From the NCBI GenBank assembly GCA_023460935.1, contig JAEWOI010000026.1, forward strand, positions 124,001 to 188,000: 64,000 nt of DNA, given 5' to 3'. The notes beneath the pieces were generated by a model. The model had not been told where the DNA came from and searched no databases. It saw only the letters and a list, made by a program, of their open reading frames with translations. The position numbers were made by a program, and so were the translations under genes. This DNA comes from Actinomycetes bacterium (GTDB lineage: Bacteria > Actinomycetota > Actinomycetes > Propionibacteriales > Propionibacteriaceae). This document shows positions 1-8,160 of this stretch, piece after piece. Within the stretch, counting starts at the first letter, position 1; every line of letters begins with the position of its first letter.

Positions 1-2
1 CC

Positions 3-326
3 TCGCTGGAGGAGATCTACTACTTCGAGCTGCAGCCGCAGGCCGGCAGCCCGGCGACCGGCGGCGCGTTCGGCTATCAGCGGGTCTACGGCACAGCCGA
101 GCGGCCCATCGAGGTACTCGCCGAGGTGCGCTCCGGCGACGTCGTCCTGGTGCCGCACGGCTGGCACGGGCCGGCCATGGCCCCGCCGGGCTATGACATG
201 TACTACCTCAACGTGATGGCCGGCCCCGGCGAAACCAGGGCCTGGCTGATCTGCGACGACCCGGCGCACGCCTGGGTGCGCCAGACCTGGGCCGACCAGG
301 AGGTCGACCCGCGCCTCACCCGATAA
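3..326 (+). CDS. iolB: 5-deoxy-glucuronate isomerase, C-terminal part
   Basis: The reading frame is open from the window edge to TAA at 324-326, so only the last 107 residues are present. IolB converts 5-deoxy-D-glucuronate to 2-deoxy-5-keto-D-gluconate in cytosolic myo-inositol catabolism. The visible part has the family's cupin features: LEEIYYF near the start, GFGYQRVY-like wording (here GGAFGYQRVYG), the GDVVLVPHGWHGP strand with metal-ligand histidines, and APPGYDMYYLNVMAGP near the end. It is followed 91 bp downstream by iolA on the same strand, which supports the inositol assignment. The start and the first cupin half lie upstream of the window. Confidence 0.93.
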   Translation, partial: SLEEIYYFELQPQAGSPATGGAFGYQRVYGTAERPIEVLAEVRSGDVVLVPHGWHGPAMAPPGYDMYYLNVMAGPGETRAWLICDDPAHAWVRQTWADQEVDPRLTR

Positions 327-346
327 CCGAATAACAACTCGGCTGT

Positions 347-366
347 GCCACCGGCCAAGAGGTGGC
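347..366 (+). terminator. small intercistronic hairpin between iolB and iolA
   Basis: GCCACC at 347-352 pairs with GGTGGC at 361-366 around an 8-nt loop. There is no T-run after it, so it may be an mRNA-processing or stability hairpin rather than a terminator. The 91-bp gap holds no other clear signal. Confidence 0.3.
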
Positions 367-417
367 GGCATGGTCACGTCTGGGTCCGGAACGGGCCCGT
401 ACAGAGAGGAACTGCAA

Positions 418-1971
418 ATGGCTCTGACTGAACAGGCCGCCACCACCCAGAGCGCGGCCCGGCTGCAGCGGCTGCGTCACCTGGTCGACAACGAGTGGCG
501 GGAGTCGAAGACCGGCACCTACATGCCGGTGATGAACCCGTCCACGGGTGAGCAGATCGCCGAGGCGCCGTGCTGCACCCAGGAAGAGGTCGACTCCGCG
601 GTCGCGGCGGCTGCGCGGGCGTACCCGGCGTGGCGGGACACCCCGGTGCCGCAGCGGATCCAGCTGATGTTCCGGTTCAAGCAGCTGCTGGACGAGCACC
701 TCGACGAGCTCAGCGTGCTGCTGGCCACCGAGATGGGCAAGGTGCTCAGCGAGGCCCGCGGCGACGTGCTGAAGGCCATCGAGGTGGTGGAGTGCGCCTG
801 TTCCACGCACTACCTCATGCAGGGCGACACCACGATGAACATCTCCCGCGGCTACGACACGGTGTCCTACCGCGAGCCGCTGGGCGTGTTCGTCGGGATC
901 GCGCCGTACAACTTCCCGGCGATGATCCCGATGGGCTGGATGCTGCCGTTCGCGATCACCACCGGCAACACCTTCGTGCTGAAGGCCGCCTCGATGGTGC
1001 CGCAGACCTCCATGCGGATGATGGAGTTGCTGATCGAGGCCGGCCTGCCCAAGGGCGTGGCCAACCTGGTCACCTGCTCGCGGGTCGAGGCCGACAGCCT
1101 GCTGGTGCACCCGGACGTGCGCGGCATCACCTTCGTCGGCTCCACCGCCGTCGGCAAGCACATCTACTCGACCGCCGCCGGCGCGGGCAAGCGCGTCCAG
1201 GCGCTGACCGAGGCCAAGAACCACGCGCTGGTGCTGGAGGACGCGGTGCTGGAGCGGTCGGTGGCCGGCATCATCAACTCCACCTATGGCTGCGCCGGCC
1301 AGCGGTGCATGGCGCTGCCGGTGGTCACCGTCCAGGAGTCGATCGCCGACCAGGTGGTGGAGCTGCTGGCCGCCAAGGCGGCAGAGCTCAAGCTCGGCCC
1401 GGCCTACCTGCCGGAGTCACAGCTCGGCCCGGTGATCACGGCCAAGCACCGCGACTGGGTGGCGTCCTGCATCGAGCGCGGGGTCAACGAGGGCGGCGAG
1501 CTGGTCCTGGACGGCCGCGGGGTCTCCGTGGACGGCTACGAGGGCGGCTACTACGTCGGCCCGACGATCCTCGACCGGGTGAGCCCGGACAACTGGGCCG
1601 GCACCCACGAGATCTTCGGTCCGGTGACCTCGATCAAGCGGGTCGCCGACTTCGAGGAGGGCATCAACGTGATGAACGCCAACCCCTTCGCCAACGGCTC
1701 GTGCATCTACACCAGCTCTGGCCACTACGCGCGCGAGTTCGCCCGGCGCACCCACGCCGGCATGGTCGGGATCAACGTCGGCATCCCGGTGCCGTTCTCG
1801 ACCTTCCCGTTCACCGGCCACAAGGACTCCTTCTTCGGCGACCTGCACGCCATGGGCAAGGACGGCGTCGCGTTCTTCACCGAGACCAAGGCGGTCACCA
1901 CCACCTGGTTCACCGAGGAGCACCGGCACGACAAGGTCGGCACCTGGGACGGCATGAGCACCCGCCACTGA
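418..1971 (+). CDS. iolA: CoA-acylating methylmalonate/malonate-semialdehyde dehydrogenase
   Basis: 517 residues, aldehyde dehydrogenase superfamily. IolA/MmsA oxidises malonate semialdehyde to acetyl-CoA and CO2 as the last step of inositol breakdown, and also acts on methylmalonate semialdehyde to give propionyl-CoA. Visible signatures are PYNFPAMIP at about 163-171, the GSTAVG cofactor turn at about 241-246, TEAKNHALV at about 264-272 (the MMSDH-type replacement of the usual glutamate-containing loop), and catalytic Cys297 in GQRCMAL, a wording typical of this subfamily. The start at 418 was chosen because AGAGAGGA lies 8 nt upstream; an in-frame ATG at 370 would add 16 non-conserved residues. 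It lies after iolB in an inositol cluster. Confidence 0.93.
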   Translation: MALTEQAATTQSAARLQRLRHLVDNEWRESKTGTYMPVMNPSTGEQIAEAPCCTQEEVDSAVAAAARAYPAWRDTPVPQRIQLMFRFKQLLDEHLDELSVLLATEMGKVLSEARGDVLKAIEVVECACSTHYLMQGDTTMNISRGYDTVSYREPLGVFVGIAPYNFPAMIPMGWMLPFAITTGNTFVLKAASMVPQTSMRMMELLIEAGLPKGVANLVTCSRVEADSLLVHPDVRGITFVGSTAVGKHIYSTAAGAGKRVQALTEAKNHALVLEDAVLERSVAGIINSTYGCAGQRCMALPVVTVQESIADQVVELLAAKAAELKLGPAYLPESQLGPVITAKHRDWVASCIERGVNEGGELVLDGRGVSVDGYEGGYYVGPTILDRVSPDNWAGTHEIFGPVTSIKRVADFEEGINVMNANPFANGSCIYTSSGHYAREFARRTHAGMVGINVGIPVPFSTFPFTGHKDSFFGDLHAMGKDGVAFFTETKAVTTTWFTEEHRHDKVGTWDGMSTRH

Positions 1972-2020
1972 GTTCCTAGCCCTCTCCGGCGGCGCCCGGA
2001 GACCCCTCCAAGCCCTTCCA

Positions 2021-2085
2021 GACGCCCCCGAAACTCACAGACGCCCCCCGAAATTTCGGGGGCGTCTGTGAGTTTCGGGGGCGCC
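2021..2085. repeat. 65-bp near-perfect palindrome, copy 1
   Basis: Two arms of about 32-33 bp meet with almost no loop around AAATTT at 2051-2056. They differ by one substitution and one extra C. Within each arm GACGCCCCCGAAA occurs twice, separated by CTCACA, so the element is a nested repeat. A second copy is at 27383-27447. Here it lies 49 bp after iolA. It may act as a transcription terminator or be a REP/MITE-like repeat; it has no T-run. Confidence 0.85.
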
Positions 2086-2220
2086 GGCGGAAGGACGGCA
2101 GGTCGGACGCCGCGGCAACTGGCTGGACCCGGTGGCGGCGGACGATTGTCAGGACATATTCTTGTTCGGCTGAGCCGGCGCCAATGGGGTTGTCGGCCCG
2201 AGTGAAGCCCAAGGAGTGAC

Positions 2221-3081
2221 ATGAAGATTGCCGGCGCCCCGATCAGCTGGGGTGTGTGCGAGGTTCCCGGATGGGGGTACCAGATGGCCCCGGAGCGGGT
2301 GCTGTCGGAGATGAAGCAGATCGGCCTGACCGCAACGGAATTCGGCCCGCAGGGTTGGCTGCCGATCGAGGCCGAGGCCAGGGCAGAGGAGGTCGGCAAG
2401 TACGGCCTCACCCCGGTGGGCGCCTTCTTCCTCGCGGTGATGCACGACCCAGCGTCCGACCCGATTCCGGCCGTGGAGGCAGAACTGGACGCCTTCGAGA
2501 AGGCCGGCGGCTCCTACCTGATCCTCGCCGCGGCCTCCGGTGCGGACGGCTACGACGCCCGTCCGGTGCTGGATGAGGCGGGCTGGCAGACGCTGTTCGA
2601 CAACCTCGACCGCATCCGTGAGGCCTGCGCTGCGCGCGGGGTGACCGCCTGCCTGCACCCGCACTGGGGCACGATGGTGCAGAACGCGGACGAGGTCGAC
2701 CGGGTGCTGCGCAACAGCAGCGTCGGGCTGTGCCTGGACACCGGCCACATCACGTGCGGCGGGGGCGACCCGGTGGCGATCGTGGACGAGTTCGCCGACC
2801 GGGTGGACATCGTCCACGCCAAGGACGTGCGCAAGGACCTCAGCGACAAGCTCCTCACCGGCGAGTTCACCTGGTCCGACGGCATCAAGGCCGGCATGTT
2901 CACCCCGATCGGCGAGGGCGACATCGACTTCGCGGCGATCGTGGCGAAGCTCACCGAGGCCGGCTTCGACGGCTACTACGTGCTCGAGCAGGACATCATG
3001 ATCGACGCCGAGCCCCCGGCCGACGGCGGGCCGGTCGAGAACGCCCGCGCCTCCCTGCGCGCCCTGCAATCGCTGGCGTGA
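2221..3081 (+). CDS. iolE: inosose dehydratase-like TIM-barrel protein (first IolE paralogue)
   Basis: 286 residues of the AP endonuclease 2 / sugar phosphate isomerase-epimerase TIM-barrel family. IolE dehydrates 2-keto-myo-inositol to 3D-trihydroxycyclohexane-1,2-dione. The N-terminus reads IAGAPISWGVCEVPGWG, the wording I associate with actinobacterial inosose dehydratases. Metal-site motifs follow in order: CLHPHWGT, CLDTGHITCGGGDP, VHAKDVR and YVLEQDI. ATG 2221 is preceded by AAGGAGTG. The next gene at 3273 is a paralogue with the same motif order, so which one is the true dehydratase cannot be settled from sequence alone. Confidence 0.8.
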   Translation: MKIAGAPISWGVCEVPGWGYQMAPERVLSEMKQIGLTATEFGPQGWLPIEAEARAEEVGKYGLTPVGAFFLAVMHDPASDPIPAVEAELDAFEKAGGSYLILAAASGADGYDARPVLDEAGWQTLFDNLDRIREACAARGVTACLHPHWGTMVQNADEVDRVLRNSSVGLCLDTGHITCGGGDPVAIVDEFADRVDIVHAKDVRKDLSDKLLTGEFTWSDGIKAGMFTPIGEGDIDFAAIVAKLTEAGFDGYYVLEQDIMIDAEPPADGGPVENARASLRALQSLA

Positions 3082-3110
3082 GGATGCACGGCCAAGATCT
3101 GACGTAATGA

Positions 3111-3143
3111 CCTATTGACTGTACAAAGTCGGGTCAATAGGCT
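3111..3143 (+). promoter_or_regulatory. promoter with inverted-repeat operator candidate
   Basis: TTGACT at 3115-3120 and TAGGCT at 3138-3143 are separated by 17 bp, a good sigma70-type promoter. A perfect 9-bp inverted repeat, CCTATTGAC at 3111-3119 and GTCAATAGG at 3133-3141, covers both boxes, so a bound repressor would occlude them. TGACTGTACA at 3116-3125 matches 8 of 10 positions of the KGWCHTRACA motif I recall for the Corynebacterium inositol repressor IolR. Confidence 0.5.
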
Positions 3144-3148
3144 CTGCG

Positions 3149-3173
3149 GTAGCCGGCTCCCAGTGCCGGCTAC
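3149..3173 (+). promoter_or_regulatory. 5'-leader hairpin
   Basis: GTAGCCGGC at 3149-3157 and GCCGGCTAC at 3165-3173 form a perfect 9-bp stem with a 7-nt loop, just downstream of the promoter at 3111-3143. There is no T-run. It could stabilise the leader or take part in attenuation. Confidence 0.4.
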
Positions 3174-3272
3174 CTCCGGAGCAAGGGAACCAATGATGGC
3201 TGCCTGTGAACCATGTGCCGCTCGGTCGGCAGCATGACCTCCGAACCTCAGCACCCGAAAGGAACACCACGC

Positions 3273-4205
3273 ATGGCTGCCTCCAAAGCCGTCAACCCCA
3301 ACCCGCGGTACAGCAAGCTGACCATCGGCGTCTGCCCCGACCAGTGGGGCGTCTGGTTCCCCTACGACGACAAGCAGATCGCCTGGGACAAGGCCCTCGC
3401 CGAGATGGCCGAGGCCGGGTTCTCGGTCATGGAGACCGGCCCCCACGGGTACTTCCCGACCAACCCCCGCCTGCTCAAGGCCGTGATGGACGAGTACGGC
3501 TTCAAGGTGGTCGCCGGCACCGGCTGGGGCATCCTGCACAAGGCCGAGGCCTGGGCCGACACCGAGGCGTTCTTCCGCTCGATCGGCGAGACCCACGCTG
3601 CGATCGGCTCCGAGTACGTCGTCCACCTCCCCCCGATGTACCGGGACGAGAAGACCGGCGGCTACACCGACGACAAGGTGCTGTCGGTCGAGGCGTGGAA
3701 CCTCTACATCAAGAACGCCGACAAGCTCGGCCGCATGATGAAGGAGGACTACGGCCTGAAGATGGTGCTGCACCCCCACGGTGACAGCCACATCGAGACC
3801 CCCGAGGACATCGACCGGGTCTTCCAGGCCACCGACCCGGAGTACGTCGGCTTCTGCCTCGACACCGGCCACATCGTCTACGGCGGCGGCGACCCCATGG
3901 AGATCGCGCGGAAGTACCCCGAGCGCATCGAGTACGTGCACATCAAGGCGATGGATCCCGACATCGTGAAGCAGGCCCACGACGAGGACTGGCCGTTCGT
4001 CAAGGCCAACCTTTCCGGCGCGTCCGTGGCCCCGCCGGCCGGCCTGCCGGAGATGAAGGCTCTGATCGAGACCCTCGCCGACCTGGACAAGGAGCTCTAC
4101 GTGATCTGCGAACAGGACATGTACGGCTGCGAGAAGTCCTACCCGCTGCCCAACGCGATCAAGACCCGCGAGTACCTGGCCTCCCTCGGCCTCGGCGTGC
4201 TCTGA
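3273..4205 (+). CDS. sugar phosphate isomerase/epimerase (second IolE-like paralogue)
   Basis: 310 residues, TIM-barrel fold of the AP endonuclease 2 family. Motifs match those of the preceding IolE-like protein: IGVCPDQWGVWFP at the N-terminus, VLHPHGDSHIETPEDIDRV, CLDTGHIVYGGGDP, VHIKAMD and CEQDMYGCE, so the metal-binding residues appear intact. The start at 3273 has GAAAGGA 8 nt upstream; an earlier ATG at 3213 lacks a site. It lies 17 bp before iolG and after its own promoter. Likely roles are inosose dehydration or isomerisation of a keto-inositol such as 1-keto-D-chiro-inositol (IolI-like); the substrate is inference. Confidence 0.75.
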   Translation: MAASKAVNPNPRYSKLTIGVCPDQWGVWFPYDDKQIAWDKALAEMAEAGFSVMETGPHGYFPTNPRLLKAVMDEYGFKVVAGTGWGILHKAEAWADTEAFFRSIGETHAAIGSEYVVHLPPMYRDEKTGGYTDDKVLSVEAWNLYIKNADKLGRMMKEDYGLKMVLHPHGDSHIETPEDIDRVFQATDPEYVGFCLDTGHIVYGGGDPMEIARKYPERIEYVHIKAMDPDIVKQAHDEDWPFVKANLSGASVAPPAGLPEMKALIETLADLDKELYVICEQDMYGCEKSYPLPNAIKTREYLASLGLGVL

Positions 4206-4222
4206 GAGCCGGAGGACTGACC

Positions 4223-5227
4223 ATGACTGTTCGAATCGGGATGATCGGCCCCGGCGGGATGGGCAAAGCGCACATCGACCGCATCCACTCGGTGATCGCC
4301 GGGGGCCGCGTGGTGGCCGTCAGCGACGTCAACCCGGACAACGCCAATGCCGTCGCGGAGAAGATCGGCGGGGTCGCGTTCCCCGACAGCGCGAGTCTGA
4401 TCAACTCCGCCGACGTGGACGCGGTGATGATCTGCAGCTTCGGGCCGGCCCACGAGGCCGACGTGCTGGCCTGCATCGCCGCCGGCAAGCCGGTGTTCTG
4501 CGAGAAGCCGCTCACGCCGTCGGCTGACGGCGCACTGCGGATCATGGAGGCCGAGCAGGCGGCCGGGCGCAAGCTCGTCACCGTCGGCTTCATGAGGCGG
4601 TTCGACCGCAGCTACCGGGAGATGAAGGCGCTGCTGGACTCCGGCGAGCTGGGCGAGGTGCTGATGGTGCACTGCGCGCACCGCAACCCGACGGTGCCGG
4701 AGTCCTACACCTGGGACATGGCGATCAACGACACCGCGATCCACGAGATCGACACCACCCGGTGGCTGCTGGGGGAGGAGTTCGTCTCCGCCCGGGTCGA
4801 CAAGCCCAAGAAGACCAGCCTGCGGTTCGGTCACCTGCAGGACCCGCTGGTGCTGATCCTGACCAGCGAGTCCGGCGTGCGGGTGGACGACGAGGTCTTC
4901 GTCAACCACCAGTTCGGCTACGACATCCGCTGCGAGGCGGTGGCCGAGAAGGGGTGTGTCTCGCTCGCGGACCAGAACGTCATCGACGTCCGGGACGCCC
5001 ACGGCGCCCGCAACCGGATCACTCGTGACCACAACGACCGGTTTTACGGCGCGTTCGTCACCGAGGTGCAGGAGTGGATCACCGCCGTCGCCGATGGCCG
5101 GCACACCGGCTCGTCGTCGTGGGACGGCTACGCCGCCGCCGTCGTCTGCGACGCCGGCGTCCAGGCGCTCACCGCTGACGGCGAGGTGCCGATCAAGATG
5201 ATTGACAAGCCGGCGTTCTACGCCTGA
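4223..5227 (+). CDS. iolG: myo-inositol 2-dehydrogenase (Gfo/Idh/MocA family)
   Basis: 334 residues. IolG oxidises myo-inositol to 2-keto-myo-inositol with NAD+ in the cytosol. The N-terminal Rossmann fold shows IGMIGPGGMGKAH, followed by the family's CEKPL lysine motif and the NDTAIHEIDTTRWLL helix, which carries the catalytic Asp/His pair. The length is normal. GGAGGAC lies a few bases before the ATG, and the gene follows the second IolE-like gene by 17 bp. Two further Gfo/Idh/MocA genes in the window (9232 and 11427) are less similar to IolG; this one has the closest resemblance. Confidence 0.88.
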   Translation: MTVRIGMIGPGGMGKAHIDRIHSVIAGGRVVAVSDVNPDNANAVAEKIGGVAFPDSASLINSADVDAVMICSFGPAHEADVLACIAAGKPVFCEKPLTPSADGALRIMEAEQAAGRKLVTVGFMRRFDRSYREMKALLDSGELGEVLMVHCAHRNPTVPESYTWDMAINDTAIHEIDTTRWLLGEEFVSARVDKPKKTSLRFGHLQDPLVLILTSESGVRVDDEVFVNHQFGYDIRCEAVAEKGCVSLADQNVIDVRDAHGARNRITRDHNDRFYGAFVTEVQEWITAVADGRHTGSSSWDGYAAAVVCDAGVQALTADGEVPIKMIDKPAFYA

Positions 5228-5244
5228 CTGGCACCGCCGCACGC

Positions 5245-5273
5245 AGGGGCGTTCCGTTCAGCGGGGCGCCCCT
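5245..5273 (+). terminator. weak hairpin after iolG
   Basis: AGGGGCG at 5245-5251 pairs with CGCCCCT at 5267-5273 around a 15-nt loop, 18 bp after the iolG stop. It lacks a T-run, so termination is only plausible. It opens the 356-bp gap 5228-5583, which otherwise holds the promoter at 5411-5443 and leader hairpins. Confidence 0.35.
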
Positions 5274-5410
5274 TGCCGTCGCGGGAAGAAGATCCGCACG
5301 CGCAGGGCCGGGTTAGGCCTGCGCCGGAGGGCGCGGCCGGCGGTCGTGACCGGACCGCAATCCGGTCGTTGTAAGAATGTTATCTTGCTCATGTCACTGG
5401 CTTGTCTATA

Positions 5411-5443
5411 TGTCTTGACAACTACTCATCCTCACCGTAGGTT
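5411..5443 (+). promoter_or_regulatory. transporter promoter with IolR-like operator
   Basis: TTGACA at 5415-5420 and TAGGTT at 5438-5443 are 17 bp apart. TGTCTTGACA at 5411-5420 fits every position of KGWCHTRACA, the motif I recall for the GntR-type inositol repressor IolR of Corynebacterium glutamicum, and it overlaps the -35 box. Repression of the inositol importer when inositol is absent would follow. Confidence 0.55.
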
Positions 5444-5453
5444 CGACTCACCA

Positions 5454-5522
5454 GCCACGAAGTCGTGGCCGGCCGATACGAGAAGCCTTCGGTCTGTCAA
5501 CGGAGGAGACAGGGCCTCCTCC
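5454..5522 (+). promoter_or_regulatory. structured 5' leader of the importer operon
   Basis: GCCACGA at 5454-5460 pairs with TCGTGGC at 5463-5469. GGAGGA at 5502-5507 pairs with TCCTCC at 5517-5522. The second hairpin hides a perfect Shine-Dalgarno-like sequence that has no start codon in range. The leader from the -10 box to the ATG at 5584 is about 140 nt. Confidence 0.4.
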
Positions 5523-5583
5523 CGCGCGCGGGCAGTCGCCTGCCGATGCCGATCGTGTCCCCCAAGTCTCAAAGAGAGGGATT

Positions 5584-6555
5584 ATGGCAAACAGAATCGG
5601 ACTCAAGGTAGCGGCGCTCGCCTTCGCCGCGGCTACCGTGTTCACGGCCTGCACCACCCCCGCAGCCCCGGCTCCGGGAGCTTCGGAATCGGGCGGCGCA
5701 GCGGCCGGCCCCATCAAGATCGGCGTCACCTTCCCGATCCTCGACCAGTTCCTGCAGAAGGTCGCCGACGGCATCACCGAGAAGGCCAAGGAGCTCGGTG
5801 TGGAGGTCAACATCGTGGCCGCCGAGGAGAAGACCGACGTGCAGCTGGGCCAGGTGGAGAACTTCGTCTCCCAGAAGCTCAGCGGCATCATCGTGATCCC
5901 GGTCGACACCGACGCAGCCGGCCCGATGACCGATGCGGCGAAGAACGCCAACATCCCGCTGGTGTACGTGAACCGTCGTCCCTCCGACCTGCCCACCGGC
6001 GTTCCCTACGTCGGCTCCGACTCGCTGTACGCGGGCACGGTGCTGATGGAGGAGCTGGCGAAGCTGGCCGAGGGCAAGGGCAACGTCGTGATCCTGCAGG
6101 GCGACCCGGCCAACGAGGCCGCCGTGCTGCGCACCAAGGGTTGCGAGGACGTCGTGGCCAAGAACCCGGGCATGAAGGTCACCAAGAAGCAGGCCGGCAA
6201 CTGGTACCGCGAGAAGGGCCTGTCGATCACCGAGAACTGGCTGCAGTCCGGTGACCAGATCGACGTGATCTGCGCGAACAACGACGAGATGGCGCTCGGC
6301 GCGATCCAGGCGCTGAAGAACGCCAACAAGCTCGACCAGGTGCTGGTGGGCGGCGTGGACGCCACCGCCGACGCGCTGGCGGCCATGAAGGCCGGCGAGC
6401 TCGAGGTCACCGTGTTCCAGGATGCCAAGGGCCAGGGTGGCGGCGGCGTCGACGCCCTCGTCAAGCTGATCAAGGGCGAGACCGTCGACGACGTCATCGA
6501 CGTTCCCTACCAGCTGGTCACTCCCGACAACATGGCGGAGTTCGAAGGCAAGTAA
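5584..6555 (+). CDS. sugar (probably inositol) ABC transporter substrate-binding lipoprotein
   Basis: 323 residues. A lipoprotein signal is present: MANR, a hydrophobic stretch, and FTAC with the lipidated Cys at 23, then an Ala/Pro/Ser-rich linker. The remainder is a type 1 periplasmic binding protein of the RbsB kind, beginning IKIGVTFPILDQF and continuing through GIIVIPVD, NIPLVYVNR and ICANNDEMALGAIQAL. It would capture the sugar outside the membrane and deliver it to the permease encoded at 8161. GAGAGGG precedes the ATG. The location inside an inositol cluster suggests myo-inositol as ligand; this is inference, and other polyols or sugars are possible. Confidence 0.85.
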   Translation: MANRIGLKVAALAFAAATVFTACTTPAAPAPGASESGGAAAGPIKIGVTFPILDQFLQKVADGITEKAKELGVEVNIVAAEEKTDVQLGQVENFVSQKLSGIIVIPVDTDAAGPMTDAAKNANIPLVYVNRRPSDLPTGVPYVGSDSLYAGTVLMEELAKLAEGKGNVVILQGDPANEAAVLRTKGCEDVVAKNPGMKVTKKQAGNWYREKGLSITENWLQSGDQIDVICANNDEMALGAIQALKNANKLDQVLVGGVDATADALAAMKAGELEVTVFQDAKGQGGGGVDALVKLIKGETVDDVIDVPYQLVTPDNMAEFEGK

Positions 6556-6639
6556 GCAGTACGGGTGGGTGGGTAGCCACAAGGCTGCCCACCCACCATG
6601 CTGGATGGACCAGACCGATCGGCGTGGATGAGGTGTGTG

Positions 6640-8145
6640 ATGACTGAGGAGTTCCTGCTCCAGATGCAGGGCATAGACAAGAGCTTTCCCGGGGTGCACG
6701 CCCTGGACCACGTCGACCTCAAGGTCCGTGCGGGCACCGTGCACTCCCTGATGGGGGAGAACGGTGCCGGCAAGTCCACCCTGATGAAGGTCCTGATCGG
6801 GATGTACACCCCCGACGAGGGAACGATCGTCTTCGACGGCCGGCAGGTGCAGATCAACGACACCGCCACCGGGCTGTCGCTCGGCATCTCGATGATCCAC
6901 CAGGAGCTGTCGCCGGTGCCGGAGATGACGGTTGCCGAGAACATCTTCCTCGGCCGCGAGCCGCGCAGCCGCCTGGGCATCATCAACCACAAGGAGATGC
7001 GCCGGGCCACCCAGGAGCTCTTCGACAAGTGGGAGATCCGGATCAACCCGGCCCGCCAGATGAAGTACCTCAGCATCGCGCAGACCCAGATGGTGGAGAT
7101 CGCCAAGGCGATCAGCTTCGACTCCAAGCTGATCATCATGGACGAGCCCACCTCGGCGATCACCGAGACCGAGGTCGCCCACCTGCACCGCATGATCGAC
7201 CAGTTGCGCAACAGCGGCACGGCGATCATCTACATCACCCACAAGATGGACGAGGTCTTCAAGATCTCCGACGACATCACCGTCTTCCGGGACGGCAAGC
7301 ACGTGGCCAGCCTGCCCGCGTCCGAACTCACCAGGGACAAGCTGATCGCGCTGATGGTGGGCCGCGAGCTCACCCACATGTTCCCCAAGCTCGACGCCGA
7401 GATCGGCGAGGTGATCCTCTCCGTCGAGGGCCTCAACCGCGGCAACCTGGTCAAGGACGTCAGCTTCGAGCTGCGGCGAGGCGAGATCCTCGGCTTCGCC
7501 GGCCTGATGGGCGCCGGCCGCACCGAGGTGCTCGAGACGCTGTTCGGCGTCCACAAGGCTGAATCGGGGCAGATCTCGATCAACGGCAAGCGCGTGGCGA
7601 TCAACAGCCCGAAGGACGCGATCGCTGCCGACATGGCCCTGCTCACCGAGGACCGCAAGCTGACCGGCGTGATGGGGGTGCTCAGCGTGCGCGACAACAT
7701 GGTCATGGCTGCGCTGCCGAAGTACAGCCCCAACGGCTTCCTGCAGCGGCGCCGGATCGAGAAGGACTGCCAGGCCCAGCGTGAGGCGCTGGCGCTGAAG
7801 ACGCCTTCCCTGAACCAGTTGATCCAGAACCTCTCCGGTGGCAACCAGCAGAAGGTGCTGATCTCCCGCTGGCTGCTGACCCTGCCCGACATCCTGATGA
7901 TCGACGAGCCCACGCGCGGCATCGACGTGGGCGCGAAGTCCGAGATCCACCGGCTGATGTCGCTGCTGGCCCAGCAGGGCAAGGCCATCATCATGGTGTC
8001 CTCGGAGATGCCCGAGGTGCTCGGGATGAGCGATCGCATCGTCGTGATGCACGAGGGCCGGATCAGCGGCGTCGTCGAGCGCGCCGACGCCACCCAGGAA
8101 CGAATCATGCAACTTGCCACGGGCCCGGCGGCCACGGCGGCCTGA
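6640..8145 (+). CDS. sugar ABC transporter, double ATP-binding subunit (RbsA type)
   Basis: 501 residues with two nucleotide-binding domains in one chain, as in CUT2 importers. The first domain has Walker A GENGAGKST at 39-47, signature-like LSIAQTQMVEIAKA and Walker B LIIMDEPTSAIT. The second has the usual degenerate Walker A, GLMGAGRTE, followed by a proper signature LSGGNQQKV and LMIDEPTRGID. Both halves are full length. ATG 6640 was preferred because GAGGTG lies 5 nt upstream; in-frame ATGs at 6598 and 6628 are less well placed. It lies 84 bp after the binding protein and 15 bp before the permease, so it powers that system. Confidence 0.9.
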   Translation: MTEEFLLQMQGIDKSFPGVHALDHVDLKVRAGTVHSLMGENGAGKSTLMKVLIGMYTPDEGTIVFDGRQVQINDTATGLSLGISMIHQELSPVPEMTVAENIFLGREPRSRLGIINHKEMRRATQELFDKWEIRINPARQMKYLSIAQTQMVEIAKAISFDSKLIIMDEPTSAITETEVAHLHRMIDQLRNSGTAIIYITHKMDEVFKISDDITVFRDGKHVASLPASELTRDKLIALMVGRELTHMFPKLDAEIGEVILSVEGLNRGNLVKDVSFELRRGEILGFAGLMGAGRTEVLETLFGVHKAESGQISINGKRVAINSPKDAIAADMALLTEDRKLTGVMGVLSVRDNMVMAALPKYSPNGFLQRRRIEKDCQAQREALALKTPSLNQLIQNLSGGNQQKVLISRWLLTLPDILMIDEPTRGIDVGAKSEIHRLMSLLAQQGKAIIMVSSEMPEVLGMSDRIVVMHEGRISGVVERADATQERIMQLATGPAATAA

Positions 8146-8160
8146 GAGGAAGACCAGAGA

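Noticed and set aside
370..417. Upstream ATG extension of iolA
   Set aside because: Extra 16 residues are non-conserved and the site AGAGAGGA fits ATG 418 better.
5228..5583. Small RNA or tRNA gene in the gap
   Set aside because: No cloverleaf or known RNA pattern seen; promoter and leader structures explain the gap.
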